Positions 26,293-35,218 are shown, counted from the stretch's first letter. The stretch: DNA of 64,000 nt from Alistipes sp. (GCA_023667265.1 JAMPAJ010000001.1:1355151-1419150), one strand, 5' to 3'. Notes: generated by a model not told the origin, from the sequence alone. A program made the numbers and translations.

Positions 26293-27267
26293 TCAATTTA
26301 CTCTTACCGTAACAATATAACTGCTGCTGCCGTTTCCGGAAATATCGTAATTTCCGCCGATCGGCACCTGCACATTCGTAGCATCTCCCCCAGAGGGCAC
26401 AGTGTATATCTTGTAGCTTGCCAGCCCTGACGAATATTCAAAGGGCTGCTTTAAGCTGGCAGAACTCAAAAAGCTGATGTACTCCTCCAGACACATATTG
26501 TACTGCTTCATAGCCGAAGCATGAGGCTCGCCCACATATCTGAGATGCCAGGGGCAAAACGTCTCACCCGTCACATTTTCCTTTCCGGAGGGATATCTTA
26601 CGATAAAGCCATAGTTATAGCAGTTTTCTATGATCCAGCCCTCTTCGTCATAGCCGTCAAATGCTATCATGCCCAGATATCCGTAAAGCGCCAGATCGAC
26701 CGTATATCCGGAAGAACAGTCAGGATATGCCTTCGGACACACCGAGCCGGCCTCGCCGCTCGTACCAGTCGTTCCGTAAACCAGAAAATCCGTCAGTCCG
26801 GTGGCATCGGCATAGTCCTGCATCATTTTATTCAGAGCCTCCGCGGCGTTCTTATCAAGAACAAGCGTCTCATCGTCCACACTGTAGCAGTCATTCTTGA
26901 AGTTAGACAGATTTACGAGCTGCTGACCGCTTTTCGGCATAGCCGGACTTGCCGCTGTCGCCGCAGCAAGCAGACCCTGTGAAAGCTCCGCCGACTGAAC
27001 AGAACGACTTGTATATCCAGGCTCATTAGCCGCACCAGAGTCGGCAAATGGCTGATTATTCGGGTCGAAAGCAACTCCGCCCTGAGGTTCCTCAACAGGC
27101 TGCGATCTGAAGTCGCCGTCAACAACGATAGTGCCTCTGTTCTCGACCACGAAAAAATCTCTCCGGAGATTATCCGCAACCACCATACACAGGACAACGC
27201 CAGCCATAGCGGCAGCAATCCTGCCCTTCCGCAAACCGGAAGCGACCCTTTCTTTTTTCCTTTTCAT
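26293..27267 (-). CDS. VanY-like D,D-carboxypeptidase homologue with altered zinc site
   Basis: A 324-aa membrane-anchored protein (hydrophobic span about 17-32) with an extracytoplasmic linker and a C-terminal LAS/VanY peptidase fold (about 140-275). In active enzymes a SxHxxGxAxD motif and an EPWH motif supply zinc ligands and the catalytic glutamate. Here the first reads DCSSGYTVD, with Cys184 in place of the histidine and Asp191 kept. The second reads FCPWH, with Cys238 for the glutamate and His241 kept. A Cys/Asp/His zinc site remains possible, but normal catalysis is doubtful. The ATG at 27267 follows GGAGG. Confidence 0.78.
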   Translation of the reverse strand: MKRKKERVASGLRKGRIAAAMAGVVLCMVVADNLRRDFFVVENRGTIVVDGDFRSQPVEEPQGGVAFDPNNQPFADSGAANEPGYTSRSVQSAELSQGLLAAATAASPAMPKSGQQLVNLSNFKNDCYSVDDETLVLDKNAAEALNKMMQDYADATGLTDFLVYGTTGTSGEAGSVCPKAYPDCSSGYTVDLALYGYLGMIAFDGYDEEGWIIENCYNYGFIVRYPSGKENVTGETFCPWHLRYVGEPHASAMKQYNMCLEEYISFLSSASLKQPFEYSSGLASYKIYTVPSGGDATNVQVPIGGNYDISGNGSSSYIVTVRVN

Positions 27268-27459
27268 TTTTGTATCCTCCGATTTTGTCCACACATACGG
27301 AAATTTTTCCGCTATCTCTTTCTATACAAAGCGGAAATTCCGCTCAAAAAACGGGAATACGGCATTTTTTACGTTCTGGATCAAGCCTTTCTTTTGTTCC
27401 GCCGTACTCCGTCATATCGGGTCATGCCAGATACCCTGCCGTCTTTTATCCTATTTACC

Positions 27460-27488
27460 ATTATAATACAAATTCCGTCATATGTCAA
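27460..27488 (-). promoter_or_regulatory. Sigma-A promoter of the VanY-like/DacF-like pair
   Basis: On the minus strand: TTGACA, a 17-base spacer, TATAAT. The start codon is about 190 bases downstream, so a long leader or a second promoter is implied. Confidence 0.75.
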
Positions 27489-27663
27489 CCCAAAAACAAT
27501 AAAAAATGCAAAGTCTACCATTTGCACAAAAGCTTTTTTCAGCATTTTTCTATACTAACAGTTAATTGTTAGTCCACTGTTGAAAAGCTGTCAGCCGGCT
27601 GTTGGAAATAAGTTCAAACAAGTTGAAAATTCTTTCGATACCAGCCGATCCTGTGCATAATAT

Positions 27664-27696
27664 ACAAAAAGGCTGTACAGCGATTGCCGTACAGCC
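27664..27696 (-). terminator. Terminator of the oxaloacetate decarboxylase operon
   Basis: Stem GGCTGTAC / GTACAGCC with a short loop, followed on the minus strand by TTTTTGTAT. Confidence 0.88.
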
Positions 27697-27721
27697 AATA
27701 ATATTCTGCTTAATATGTCTA

Positions 27722-28942
27722 TTATCCGAATACAGTGAGCAGGAATCCGGCTGCGATCGCAGAACCGATAACTCCGGCAACGTTCGGACCCATAGCGTGC
27801 ATCAGCAGGAAGTTTGAAGGATTAGCCTTCTGTCCTTCTATCTGAGAAACACGAGCAGCCATAGGAACTGCGGATACGCCTGCGGAACCGATAAGAGGAT
27901 TTACCTTTCCGCCTGTAAGTACGTACATGAGCTTGCCGACAAGAAGTCCGCCGACTGTTGAGAACATGAATGCAATAAGACCAAGAATAACGATGAGGAT
28001 CGTCTTGAAATTCAGGAAGCTGTCAGCCGCCATTGTCGCACCTACTGAAATCCCCAGGAATACAGTAACGATATTCATGAGCGCATTCTGAACAGTATCG
28101 GAAAGTCTCTCTGTAACGCCGCATTCTCTCCAGAGGTTACCCAGCATCAGGCAGCCGATAAGCGGAGCTGTTGAGGGAAGGAGAAGAATAACGAACATTG
28201 CAACGATAATGGGGAAGAGGATCTTTTCCGTCTTTGAAACGACTCTGTTCTGCTCCATTTTTACCTTGCGCTCCTTCTCAGTCGTGAGAAGCTTCATAAG
28301 CGGAGGCTGGATCATAGGAATGAGAGCCATGTATGAATATGCAGCAATAGCGATAGGTCCGAGAAGCTCCGGAGCAAGCTTAGTTGTCAGGAAGATAGCT
28401 GTCGGGCCGTCTGCACCGCCGATAATACCGATCGCCGCAGCCTGGTTTCCTGTGAACACGCCTGAAGCGGCAGCTCCGAAGAACGCCAGGAATACGCCCA
28501 TCTGTGCAGCAGCGCCCAGGAGAAGGCTCTTGGGGTTGGAAATAAGCGGACCGAAGTCTGTCATTGCTCCTACGCCCATGAAAATAAGCGAGGGATAAAT
28601 TCCTGCCTTAACGCCGATATAGAGGATATCGAGCAGTCCGCCGTGGGACAGGATAGTGCCGTAGCTGTGATAATACTCGCTTTCCGGATCGAGGAAATTT
28701 GTCCAAAGCTCCGGATGATAGAGAGCGTCGGTGGAGTCTACTGTAAAGTATGAAAGGTTTACAAGCAGGCAGCCGAAGGCGATACCTACGAGAAGAAGCG
28801 GTTCAAACTTTTTCTTGATGCCGAGGTAGAGAAGAACGCAGGAAATGAGGATCATTATAAGGTTCTTCCAGCCGCCGTCAACAAGAAAGCTGTGAAATCC
28901 CGAGCCCTCCCAAAGGTCTTTAAGGGTCTGAAGAATATCCAT
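27722..28942 (-). CDS. oadB: Sodium-pumping decarboxylase, beta subunit
   Basis: Integral membrane subunit (406 aa, about ten hydrophobic spans) that decarboxylates carboxybiotin and exports sodium ions. Family segments include GIIGGADGPTAIF and the C-terminal GSAGVSAVPMAARVSQ. It ends the operon oadA-oadG-biotin carrier-oadB. The gene set fits oxaloacetate decarboxylase. Glutaconyl-CoA or methylmalonyl-CoA decarboxylases share this subunit but have a different carboxyltransferase. Confidence 0.92.
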   Translation of the reverse strand: MDILQTLKDLWEGSGFHSFLVDGGWKNLIMILISCVLLYLGIKKKFEPLLLVGIAFGCLLVNLSYFTVDSTDALYHPELWTNFLDPESEYYHSYGTILSHGGLLDILYIGVKAGIYPSLIFMGVGAMTDFGPLISNPKSLLLGAAAQMGVFLAFFGAAASGVFTGNQAAAIGIIGGADGPTAIFLTTKLAPELLGPIAIAAYSYMALIPMIQPPLMKLLTTEKERKVKMEQNRVVSKTEKILFPIIVAMFVILLLPSTAPLIGCLMLGNLWRECGVTERLSDTVQNALMNIVTVFLGISVGATMAADSFLNFKTILIVILGLIAFMFSTVGGLLVGKLMYVLTGGKVNPLIGSAGVSAVPMAARVSQIEGQKANPSNFLLMHAMGPNVAGVIGSAIAAGFLLTVFG

Positions 28943-28954
28943 TTTCCGTCCTCC

Positions 28955-29350
28955 TTATGCAATAACGATAAGGGGTGAGCCTGTTTCAACAACTGCGCCC
29001 TTGCTTGTGACGATCTGTGCAACAGTGCCTGCCTTGGGAGCGACGATCTCATTCTCCATCTTCATAGCCTCGAGAATAACGAGAAGCTGACCTGCCTCTA
29101 CCTTATCGCCCTGGTTTACCTCTATGCGGAGAATATTTCCGGGCATAGGAGCGGCAACTGTCTCACCGGCAGCCAGATTTACGGCAGCAGGCGCAGGTGC
29201 GGCGGCTGGAGCGGCAGCGGGTGCAGCAGCAACAGCAGGAGCTGCTGCCGGCGCAGGTGCAAGAGCCTCATATTCGTCAAGAAGAATAGCCTTGCCCTTT
29301 TCGACCTCGACTTCATATGTCTTGCCGTTAAGTGTAACTTTGTATTTCAT
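28955..29350 (-). CDS. Biotin carboxyl carrier protein of the decarboxylase
   Basis: A 131-aa carrier. Residues 1 to about 35 form a small N-terminal segment, followed by a long Ala/Pro linker and a biotinyl domain with EAMKMEN, whose lysine carries biotin. In many bacteria this domain is fused to the C-terminus of OadA; here it is a separate gene. The ATG at 29350 follows GGAGG; an ATG seven codons upstream lies ahead of that site. The biotin arm shuttles CO2 from OadA to OadB. Confidence 0.92.
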   Translation of the reverse strand: MKYKVTLNGKTYEVEVEKGKAILLDEYEALAPAPAAAPAVAAAPAAAPAAAPAPAAVNLAAGETVAAPMPGNILRIEVNQGDKVEAGQLLVILEAMKMENEIVAPKAGTVAQIVTSKGAVVETGSPLIVIA

Positions 29351-29419
29351 TGTATTGACCTCCTTAGTCAAGAACCAGGATCAGATCCGCCGGAAGCTCC
29401 CGGCAGCATCATTTCCGGC

Positions 29420-29794
29420 TCACTTGATTTCCTTGATAGAAATAAAACGAAGCTCATTAAGAGGAGTCTGCATCTTATCGGCAACGATCGCCATTATCAT
29501 AGCAGCCTCCTTATCCGGTACTCCGTGAAGCTTTACGTGTCCGGCAGAGCCGGGAGCAGCAGGCGCTTCTACAGCAGGAGCAGCCTCCTTTGCAGGGGCG
29601 GCGGCAGCCTTTGCGGCATTTGCCTTAGCTTCCTTGCTCTTGAAAACAGCGCCGCTTACGTAAAGTACAGCCATAAGCAGAATAAGGCCGAAAAATACTA
29701 CAACATAGCCGAAAACAGCCGTTACAGCCGCATCGCCTATCTCCATCTTCGTTCCGCTGTCAGCCGCCTTTGCGGCGAGCAATGCATAATTCAT
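29420..29794 (-). CDS. oadG: Sodium-pumping decarboxylase, gamma (OadG-like) subunit
   Basis: A 124-aa protein with one N-terminal membrane span (about 25-48, VFGYVVVFFGLILLMAVLYV), a cytoplasmic Ala/Lys/Pro-rich linker and a small C-terminal domain. The gamma subunit assembles alpha and beta at the membrane. Family sequence conservation is low, so the call rests on the membrane-linker architecture and the operon. Confidence 0.82.
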   Translation of the reverse strand: MNYALLAAKAADSGTKMEIGDAAVTAVFGYVVVFFGLILLMAVLYVSGAVFKSKEAKANAAKAAAAPAKEAAPAVEAPAAPGSAGHVKLHGVPDKEAAMIMAIVADKMQTPLNELRFISIKEIK

Positions 29795-29814
29795 ACGATA
29801 ACCTCCTTAGCGGA

Positions 29815-31212
29815 TCACATTTCCTGGATGGTGTAGACAGCCTCATTCTCTTCCTGAGCCTTGCGGTTCTGGAGGAATTTAAGAGTCTGATCGGGATAGC
29901 AGATGTAGCTCATTACATCCTCTTCGCAGCGGCAGAGATCGCCCAGAGCCTTCTTAGCGTCCTCGAAATCAGCGCCTGTACGCTTCTTATCCTCGATACG
30001 GCAGTCTACAGGCTGAGCGTCGCCCAGAACCTTCTTGGAAAGCTCTGCATCAATAGGCGCAGGAGCAATACCGTACTCGCCCTTGATATAGTTCTTTACT
30101 TCCTTGGAAATATTCTTGTATCTTTCGCCGATAAGAACGTTTGTTACAGCCTGATTTCCTACCATCTGGGAAAGAGGCGTAACAAGCGGAGGATAGCCAA
30201 GGTCTGCGCGAACCTTCGGGATCTCTGCAAGAGCAGCGTCGAACTTATCCATAGCGTGCATATCAGTGAGATTAGCGATCATATTTGAAAGCATACCGCC
30301 GGGAACCTTGTAAACCAGAGCCTGAGCGTCTGTTGCAAGGCTCTTGGGATTAAGCTGACCGTTGTCGATATACTTCTGCTTGACAGGCTTGAAGTAGTCG
30401 TTCACCTTATTGATAATGTCCTCGTCGAGACCACAGTCAATGCCGTACTGCTGGAGAGCGTAGAACATTGTCTCTGTTGAGGGCTGCGACGTACCGCCGG
30501 AAAATGCAGAGCAGGCTGTGTCGATAACGTCGATGCCGGACTCGATAGCCTTGAGCAGGGTCATGTAAGCCATTCCGGTCGTGCAGTGCGTGTGGAGAAT
30601 GAGCGTCATATCGCCGATAGCATCCTTGATGCCCTTGATAAGGTGCTCAGCCTCATAGGGCGACATTGTACCAGCCATATCCTTGAGGCAGATAGTGTCG
30701 AAGCCCATTGTTTTCAGCTCCTTGCACATCTCTATGTACTTGTCAACAGTGTGAACAGGGCTCTGAGTGTATGAAATACAGCCGGAAGCAACTGTTCTCT
30801 TTGTCGCATACTTCTTTGTGGCATTGAGAGCAGTCTCGATGTTTCTGAAATCGTTGAGAGCGTCGAAAATACGGATAACGTCGATACCGTTCTTGATAGA
30901 AAGCTCGATGAACTTCTCAACGACATCGTCGTGATAATGCTTATAGCCCAGAAGGTTCTGACCTCTGAGAAGCATCTGGAGACGTGTGTTGGGGAGATTT
31001 TTTCTGAGGTTTCTCAGTCTCTCCCAGGGATCCTCGTTAAGGTAGCGCAGGCAGGAGTCAAATGTAGCTCCGCCCCAGCACTCTACGGAATAGTAGCCTG
31101 CCTTGTCCATGTCGGCAAGGATACCCTCGTAGTCGCCATAGGGCAGACGGGTAGCCATAAGTGACTGATTAGCGTCACGCAGAACTGTTTCTGTGATCTG
31201 CACTTTTTTCAT
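29815..31212 (-). CDS. oadA: Oxaloacetate decarboxylase, alpha (carboxyltransferase) subunit
   Basis: Transfers the carboxyl group from oxaloacetate to biotin. A 465-aa protein with the TIM-barrel signature TETVLRDANQSL, the WGGATFD segment, CLKDMAGTMSP with the catalytic lysine, and LHTHCTTGMA, whose histidines bind metal. The C-terminal biotinyl domain of longer homologues is missing, matching the separate carrier gene. First gene of a four-gene unit behind the promoter at 31298-31326. Confidence 0.93.
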   Translation of the reverse strand: MKKVQITETVLRDANQSLMATRLPYGDYEGILADMDKAGYYSVECWGGATFDSCLRYLNEDPWERLRNLRKNLPNTRLQMLLRGQNLLGYKHYHDDVVEKFIELSIKNGIDVIRIFDALNDFRNIETALNATKKYATKRTVASGCISYTQSPVHTVDKYIEMCKELKTMGFDTICLKDMAGTMSPYEAEHLIKGIKDAIGDMTLILHTHCTTGMAYMTLLKAIESGIDVIDTACSAFSGGTSQPSTETMFYALQQYGIDCGLDEDIINKVNDYFKPVKQKYIDNGQLNPKSLATDAQALVYKVPGGMLSNMIANLTDMHAMDKFDAALAEIPKVRADLGYPPLVTPLSQMVGNQAVTNVLIGERYKNISKEVKNYIKGEYGIAPAPIDAELSKKVLGDAQPVDCRIEDKKRTGADFEDAKKALGDLCRCEEDVMSYICYPDQTLKFLQNRKAQEENEAVYTIQEM

Positions 31213-31297
31213 GTTTAATCCTCCTAAAATCAGCTCCGTCAGGCGGAGAAAGTTATCAAAGGTCTAATGCGTCATTGCAAATAAACCAATCAAATCA

Positions 31298-31326
31298 ATT
31301 ATAACATATTCCCGAGAGAATTTCCA
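31298..31326 (-). promoter_or_regulatory. Promoter of the oxaloacetate decarboxylase operon
   Basis: On the minus strand: TGGAAA (weak -35), a 17-base spacer, TATAAT, 85 bases before the oadA start. Confidence 0.6.
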
Positions 31327-31452
31327 GTGTTTTTACAAATTTTTTCTTTTAATTATTTGACGTGTCCGGCATTTGCTTTTACGATAAAAATTTACGCGCG
31401 ATCACGTGCGTATTATCCCGATAACAATGTAATATTTTGGTAAAAATCACTA

Positions 31453-31481
31453 TTGACATTTTGTGTATTGTGTATTTAAGT
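31453..31481 (+). promoter_or_regulatory. Probable promoter of the dockerin gene
   Basis: A perfect TTGACA at 31453-31458, then 17 bases and a poor -10 (TTAAGT). The weak -10 may point to an activator. Confidence 0.5.
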
Positions 31482-31542
31482 ATGGAAAAATTTTAGAAAA
31501 CACGGCATTGAACCCGAATCTGCAATATTAAGGAGGAGCATT

Positions 31543-32577
31543 ATGAAAATCAGTAAAATCATCGCAGCGTTTTCTGTCTCTGCAATAGCTGCTTCAACAG
31601 TGACCGCCTTTGATTCAAATGCGATATCTATCGTGATGAACAGCGATTCGCCCTATTATCAGCAGTATATAGACAAGTTTGCTGAGCTTGACGATCATGG
31701 TTTCTTTCGTTACACTCTTGGAAACAGAAACAATGACTACAAGGTGTACTGCTCTGACGCTTATGCCGATAAAACGGAAAAGGTATGCCGTGTTATTACT
31801 ATCCACGAGTTTCTCCCATACCATATGAGTATTGAAATATCGTCGGACGCCGATGCAGAAGAGGTCAGGGAGATAATTGAAAAATACGATCCCTCACTGG
31901 AGGTGAGCTTCTGGATGACGCAAATCAGCGGAGAAAACGGCGTATTCGCCGGCAGCTTGGTTGATGTTTACGATTATGCCCGCAAGCCGGAAACGGTGGT
32001 GACAGCCCGTAATATTTTTGAAGAGCTTTCGGAATTGCCCGATGTTTTCAGCTGTGATTATTACAGCGGAATGATCAGCGAAATGAATCTCAGTTACTAT
32101 GATTCCCTCACCACCTACTCAGGATTTGGTACTGGAGAAAGCTATGAGGAAATTGCAGAGAAGCTGATCGATTACTTCGCCGAAAACGATCTTGACTTTT
32201 CCGTGCGGGAATATGAAGATATGCACTCCATTTGCTGCGCGGCTTACCCCAACTACCCACTGACTGCTCAGGAGCACCTGGACATAGCTGTAGATATATA
32301 TGAAAAGCTGGGATATCGCGGACATTATGTTTCGCCCAATTCAGCAAGCTTCAGTAAAGATTGTAAGATTGACCTCTGCAACTCGGTAGTCGGCGACGCC
32401 AACAATGACGGCGAGGTCGATATTGCCGACGCTACGCTGATTCTCCAGCACATCGGAAATGCCGATAAGTACGCGCTGTCCCTCCAGGGCGCATACAATG
32501 CAGACATCGACGGGAACGGTGACGTTACGGCTCTTGACTCCCTGGCGATTCAGAAAATTGACGCAAAAACATTTTGA
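31543..32577 (+). CDS. Secreted dockerin protein of unknown function (paralogue 1)
   Basis: A 344-aa exported protein with a signal peptide (1 to about 23, AASTVTA). A C-terminal type I dockerin at 284-344 has two calcium-binding loops, DANNDGEVDIAD and DIDGNGDVTALD. The dockerin would attach it to a cohesin-bearing scaffold. The central 250 residues match no catalytic family I recognise. They appear built from repeated small alpha/beta units and share layout with the dockerin protein at 49366-50466. A GGAGGAG precedes the ATG. Confidence 0.85.
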   Translation: MKISKIIAAFSVSAIAASTVTAFDSNAISIVMNSDSPYYQQYIDKFAELDDHGFFRYTLGNRNNDYKVYCSDAYADKTEKVCRVITIHEFLPYHMSIEISSDADAEEVREIIEKYDPSLEVSFWMTQISGENGVFAGSLVDVYDYARKPETVVTARNIFEELSELPDVFSCDYYSGMISEMNLSYYDSLTTYSGFGTGESYEEIAEKLIDYFAENDLDFSVREYEDMHSICCAAYPNYPLTAQEHLDIAVDIYEKLGYRGHYVSPNSASFSKDCKIDLCNSVVGDANNDGEVDIADATLILQHIGNADKYALSLQGAYNADIDGNGDVTALDSLAIQKIDAKTF

Positions 32578-32584
32578 AACACCA

Positions 32585-32618
32585 AACGGCTGATGTAAAA
32601 ATCAGCCGTTTTTTTTTA
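32585..32618 (+). terminator. Terminator of the dockerin gene, inside the end of the converging gene
   Basis: Stem AACGGCTGAT / ATCAGCCGTT with a GTAAAA loop and nine T residues. The right arm and T-run also encode the last residues (KKNG) and the TGA stop of the minus-strand GTPase-nuclease gene. Confidence 0.88.
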
Positions 32619-35157
32619 TATAATCAGAAATAGACTTATCGGCGGCTTCAACGCGCTGTTTCAGCTCGTTGGCGGATATCCTCATTGCTCCGCTGCCGAA
32701 AATTATCATCTGCTCTGCTCCGTCGGAGGTCGCCACCTGGACGCGGTGCTTCTTTGAAAGCTCATGAGTTACGCGCTCGATATAGCTGTCCGCAGTTTCC
32801 GACTCTCGGGTGTAGACAATGTTGATGTTCAGATACTTTTCCACCTCACGGTGCTTTCCCTTGACCCGGTAGGCGTCAAAGACAAGAATTATCTCATACC
32901 CGGAGTATCCCTGATAATTGCACATTATCTTCACCAGCTCAGCCCTTGCCGCGTCGAGATTTTCCCTGGCGATCTTTTCCAGCTCGTCCCAGGCAAAAAT
33001 AATATTGTAGCCGTCCACCAGCAGATAATCCGGCAGTTCATACTCCGGAAGCTTCACCGGCTTACTGTAATCCTTGACGATTTTCGCCGATTTAAAGGCT
33101 TTTCTGCTGTCCCGACCGGGCTTGCCGTACGTCCGCTGGAAAATCTCCATAAGCTCCTCCTCGGACACGGTATGCTCCGCAGCTCTGGGTTCCGTTACGG
33201 CAGCCTCAGCCTCCGCCCTTTCCGCCAGGCAGCTCGGCAGATGCATATGCCCGGTCACCTCGTCCCATGGCACGATAAAGCCTGCGCCATGACTGCAAAA
33301 TACCGAATCCGCGCTGTTTTCCCTGTCGCCGTCGCAGTCGTAGCCAATAGCGGCAATGACCTCCCCGGCATTATGGCACTCACGATAGCCGCCGTTCATG
33401 CAGGAAAGCCTGCCCTGACCTCTTGTATAGCCGATGACCTCGCCCTGATAGCCGTTCATTTCTGAAACAGGCGCGCTTCCCGAGATAACCGACATCTCGC
33501 CCACCGTCTCCGGTAAATTAAATTCCGCAGACATACGCTGCAGATCAGAAATGGCTCGCCCCACAAACTCTGTCGGCAGCTCCAGCTCATAGTCATAATA
33601 GGGCTCAAGCAGGACGCTCCTGCCCATTCTCAGTCCCTGCCGCACAGCGCGGTATGTCGCCTGTCGGAAATCTCCGCCCTCGGTATGCTTCAAATGCGCC
33701 TTTCCGGAAGCAAGGGTTATTTTCATATCGGTTATCGGCGAACCGGTCAGAACTCCCGAGTGCTCCTTTTCGCCAAGATGCGTCAGGATAAGCCTCTGCC
33801 AGTTACGGCTCAGCTCGTCCTCCGGAACAGACGTTTCAAATACGAGTCCGCTTCCCCTTGGCAATGGCTCAAGGAGCAAGTGTACCTCGGCATAGTGGCG
33901 CAGCGGCTCATAGTGACCCACGCCCTCAACAGGCTCTGCTATAGTCTCCTTATATGCCGCCGAACCGCTGCCGAAGCTGACGGAATAGCCGAATTTCTCG
34001 AGAATTATACGGCTGAGCACCTCGATCTGCACCGCGCCCATAAGCTGAATATGTATCTCGCGGAGCTGCTCGTTCCAGAGAATATGAAGCTGCGGATCCT
34101 CGTCCTCCAGCCGCCGCATATCCCTGAGCACGTCATAAGCATTCTTTTCCCCGGGGAAGATAACCTGATAGACCATTACCGGCTCTAAGGCTGCTCTGTC
34201 GGAATTTCTTACGCAGCCGATGCCCTGACCCGAAAAGGTGCCGTCAAGCCCGGTCACAGCGCAGACCTCTCCGGATACAGCCCTTTCCGCCGTCCGGAAT
34301 TTCTCTCCGGAATAAAAGCGGACAGAGCTGATCTTTCCGCTCATATCCTCGCCGTCGGCATTGACATAGGATATCTCGTCACGGACTCGCAGCTCTCCGC
34401 CCATGACTTTGAGATGAGTAAGCCGCGTTCCCTTGCTGTCATATGTTATCTTATAGATCTTCACACCAAATTCGCCGTACCGCTCAGGTTCTTCCGTGAG
34501 CTCTCCAAGAGCAGCCGTAAACTCGCTGATACCCTGATTTTTAAGCGCCGAGCCGAAAAAGCACGGAAAGACGCGCCTCTCCGATATCGCACGCTTTATC
34601 TCCTCACGGCTCAGGCTGCCGTTTTCGAGATATCGTTCCATAAGCTCCTCGTCGCAGTCGGAGGCATTCTCGCAAATATCCGCATCTGCCGAAAAATCAG
34701 CGCATCTGTCGGATAATTCCTGCCGCAGCCTTTTCATTATGGCAGACCTGTCCGCGCCTATCAGATCCATTTTATTAACGAAAATAAAAACCGGGATCTC
34801 ATATCTGCGCAGAAGCTTCCACAATGTCGAAGTATGGCTCTGCACGCCGTCAGTACCGCTTATGACAAGCACGGCATAATCCAGCACCTGCATGGTGCGC
34901 TCGGTCTCGGCGGAAAAATCCACGTGTCCGGGCGTGTCCAGCAGCGTAATATGAGCGTCGCCGCAGGTAAATTCCGCCTGGCTGGAAAAAATAGTGATAC
35001 CGCGGTCGCGCTCGATGGAATTTGTGTCGAGAAACGAGCTTCCGCTGTCTACCCGGCCCTGCCTGCGGATCTGTCCGGTTTCATAGAGCAGAGCCTCCGC
35101 AAGAGTAGTTTTTCCCGAATCCACGTGAGCTGTAATTCCCAAAGTAATATTTTTCAT
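32602..35157 (-). CDS. TetM-like ribosomal GTPase fused to a Rae1/YacP-like NYN nuclease domain
   Basis: An 851-aa protein. Residues 1 to about 650 resemble ribosome-protection proteins and EF-G: AHVDSGKT at 10-17 (G1), RGIT 52-55 (G2), DTPGH 74-78 (G3), NKMD 128-131 (G4), then beta-barrel and EF-G III-V-like domains. A charged linker (about 650-710) leads to a NYN/PIN-like domain at 712-851 with LLVDGYN, ILVFDAY and TSDGAEQ, supplying acidic residues D715, D761, D790 and D812. In Bacillus, the free-standing form of this domain (Rae1) cuts mRNA in the ribosomal A site, where TetM also binds. A ribosome rescue or stalled-mRNA cleavage role is inferred. Its promoter is a repeat-borne P module. 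Confidence 0.85.
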   Translation of the reverse strand: MKNITLGITAHVDSGKTTLAEALLYETGQIRRQGRVDSGSSFLDTNSIERDRGITIFSSQAEFTCGDAHITLLDTPGHVDFSAETERTMQVLDYAVLVISGTDGVQSHTSTLWKLLRRYEIPVFIFVNKMDLIGADRSAIMKRLRQELSDRCADFSADADICENASDCDEELMERYLENGSLSREEIKRAISERRVFPCFFGSALKNQGISEFTAALGELTEEPERYGEFGVKIYKITYDSKGTRLTHLKVMGGELRVRDEISYVNADGEDMSGKISSVRFYSGEKFRTAERAVSGEVCAVTGLDGTFSGQGIGCVRNSDRAALEPVMVYQVIFPGEKNAYDVLRDMRRLEDEDPQLHILWNEQLREIHIQLMGAVQIEVLSRIILEKFGYSVSFGSGSAAYKETIAEPVEGVGHYEPLRHYAEVHLLLEPLPRGSGLVFETSVPEDELSRNWQRLILTHLGEKEHSGVLTGSPITDMKITLASGKAHLKHTEGGDFRQATYRAVRQGLRMGRSVLLEPYYDYELELPTEFVGRAISDLQRMSAEFNLPETVGEMSVISGSAPVSEMNGYQGEVIGYTRGQGRLSCMNGGYRECHNAGEVIAAIGYDCDGDRENSADSVFCSHGAGFIVPWDEVTGHMHLPSCLAERAEAEAAVTEPRAAEHTVSEEELMEIFQRTYGKPGRDSRKAFKSAKIVKDYSKPVKLPEYELPDYLLVDGYNIIFAWDELEKIARENLDAARAELVKIMCNYQGYSGYEIILVFDAYRVKGKHREVEKYLNINIVYTRESETADSYIERVTHELSKKHRVQVATSDGAEQMIIFGSGAMRISANELKQRVEAADKSISDYIKKNG

Positions 35158-35189
35158 ATATACATCCTCAAACTAAAAACTCTGATTTA

Positions 35190-35218
35190 ATTATAACATA
35201 CAATCTGCAAAATTGCAA
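35190..35218 (-). promoter_or_regulatory. Promoter of the GTPase-nuclease gene, carried by a repeat
   Basis: On the minus strand: TTGCAA, a 17-base spacer, TATAAT, 33 bases before the start codon. Confidence 0.8.

Larger units (their letters stand above)
27268..27721. other. 454-bp gap: leader, promoter, palindrome, terminator
   Basis: From right to left this gap holds the terminator of the sodium-pump operon (27664-27696), a near-perfect palindrome ACTAACAGTTAATTGTTAGT at about 27553-27572 that could bind a dimeric regulator, and the promoter of the VanY-like gene at 27460-27488. The last implies a leader of roughly 190 bases for that gene. No coding sequence is supported. Confidence 0.6.
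31213..31542. other. 330-bp divergent promoter region
   Basis: Lies between oadA (minus) and the dockerin gene (plus). It holds the two promoters listed separately and a small CTCCG/CGGAG hairpin at 31234-31248 in the oadA leader. The middle is AT-rich with one short near-palindrome around 31393-31410. No gene is seen. Confidence 0.6.

Noticed and set aside
32602-35157. Tetracycline-resistance gene
   Set aside because: The GTPase half resembles TetM, but divergence from the known resistance proteins and the fused nuclease domain make resistance unsupported; called TetM-like only.
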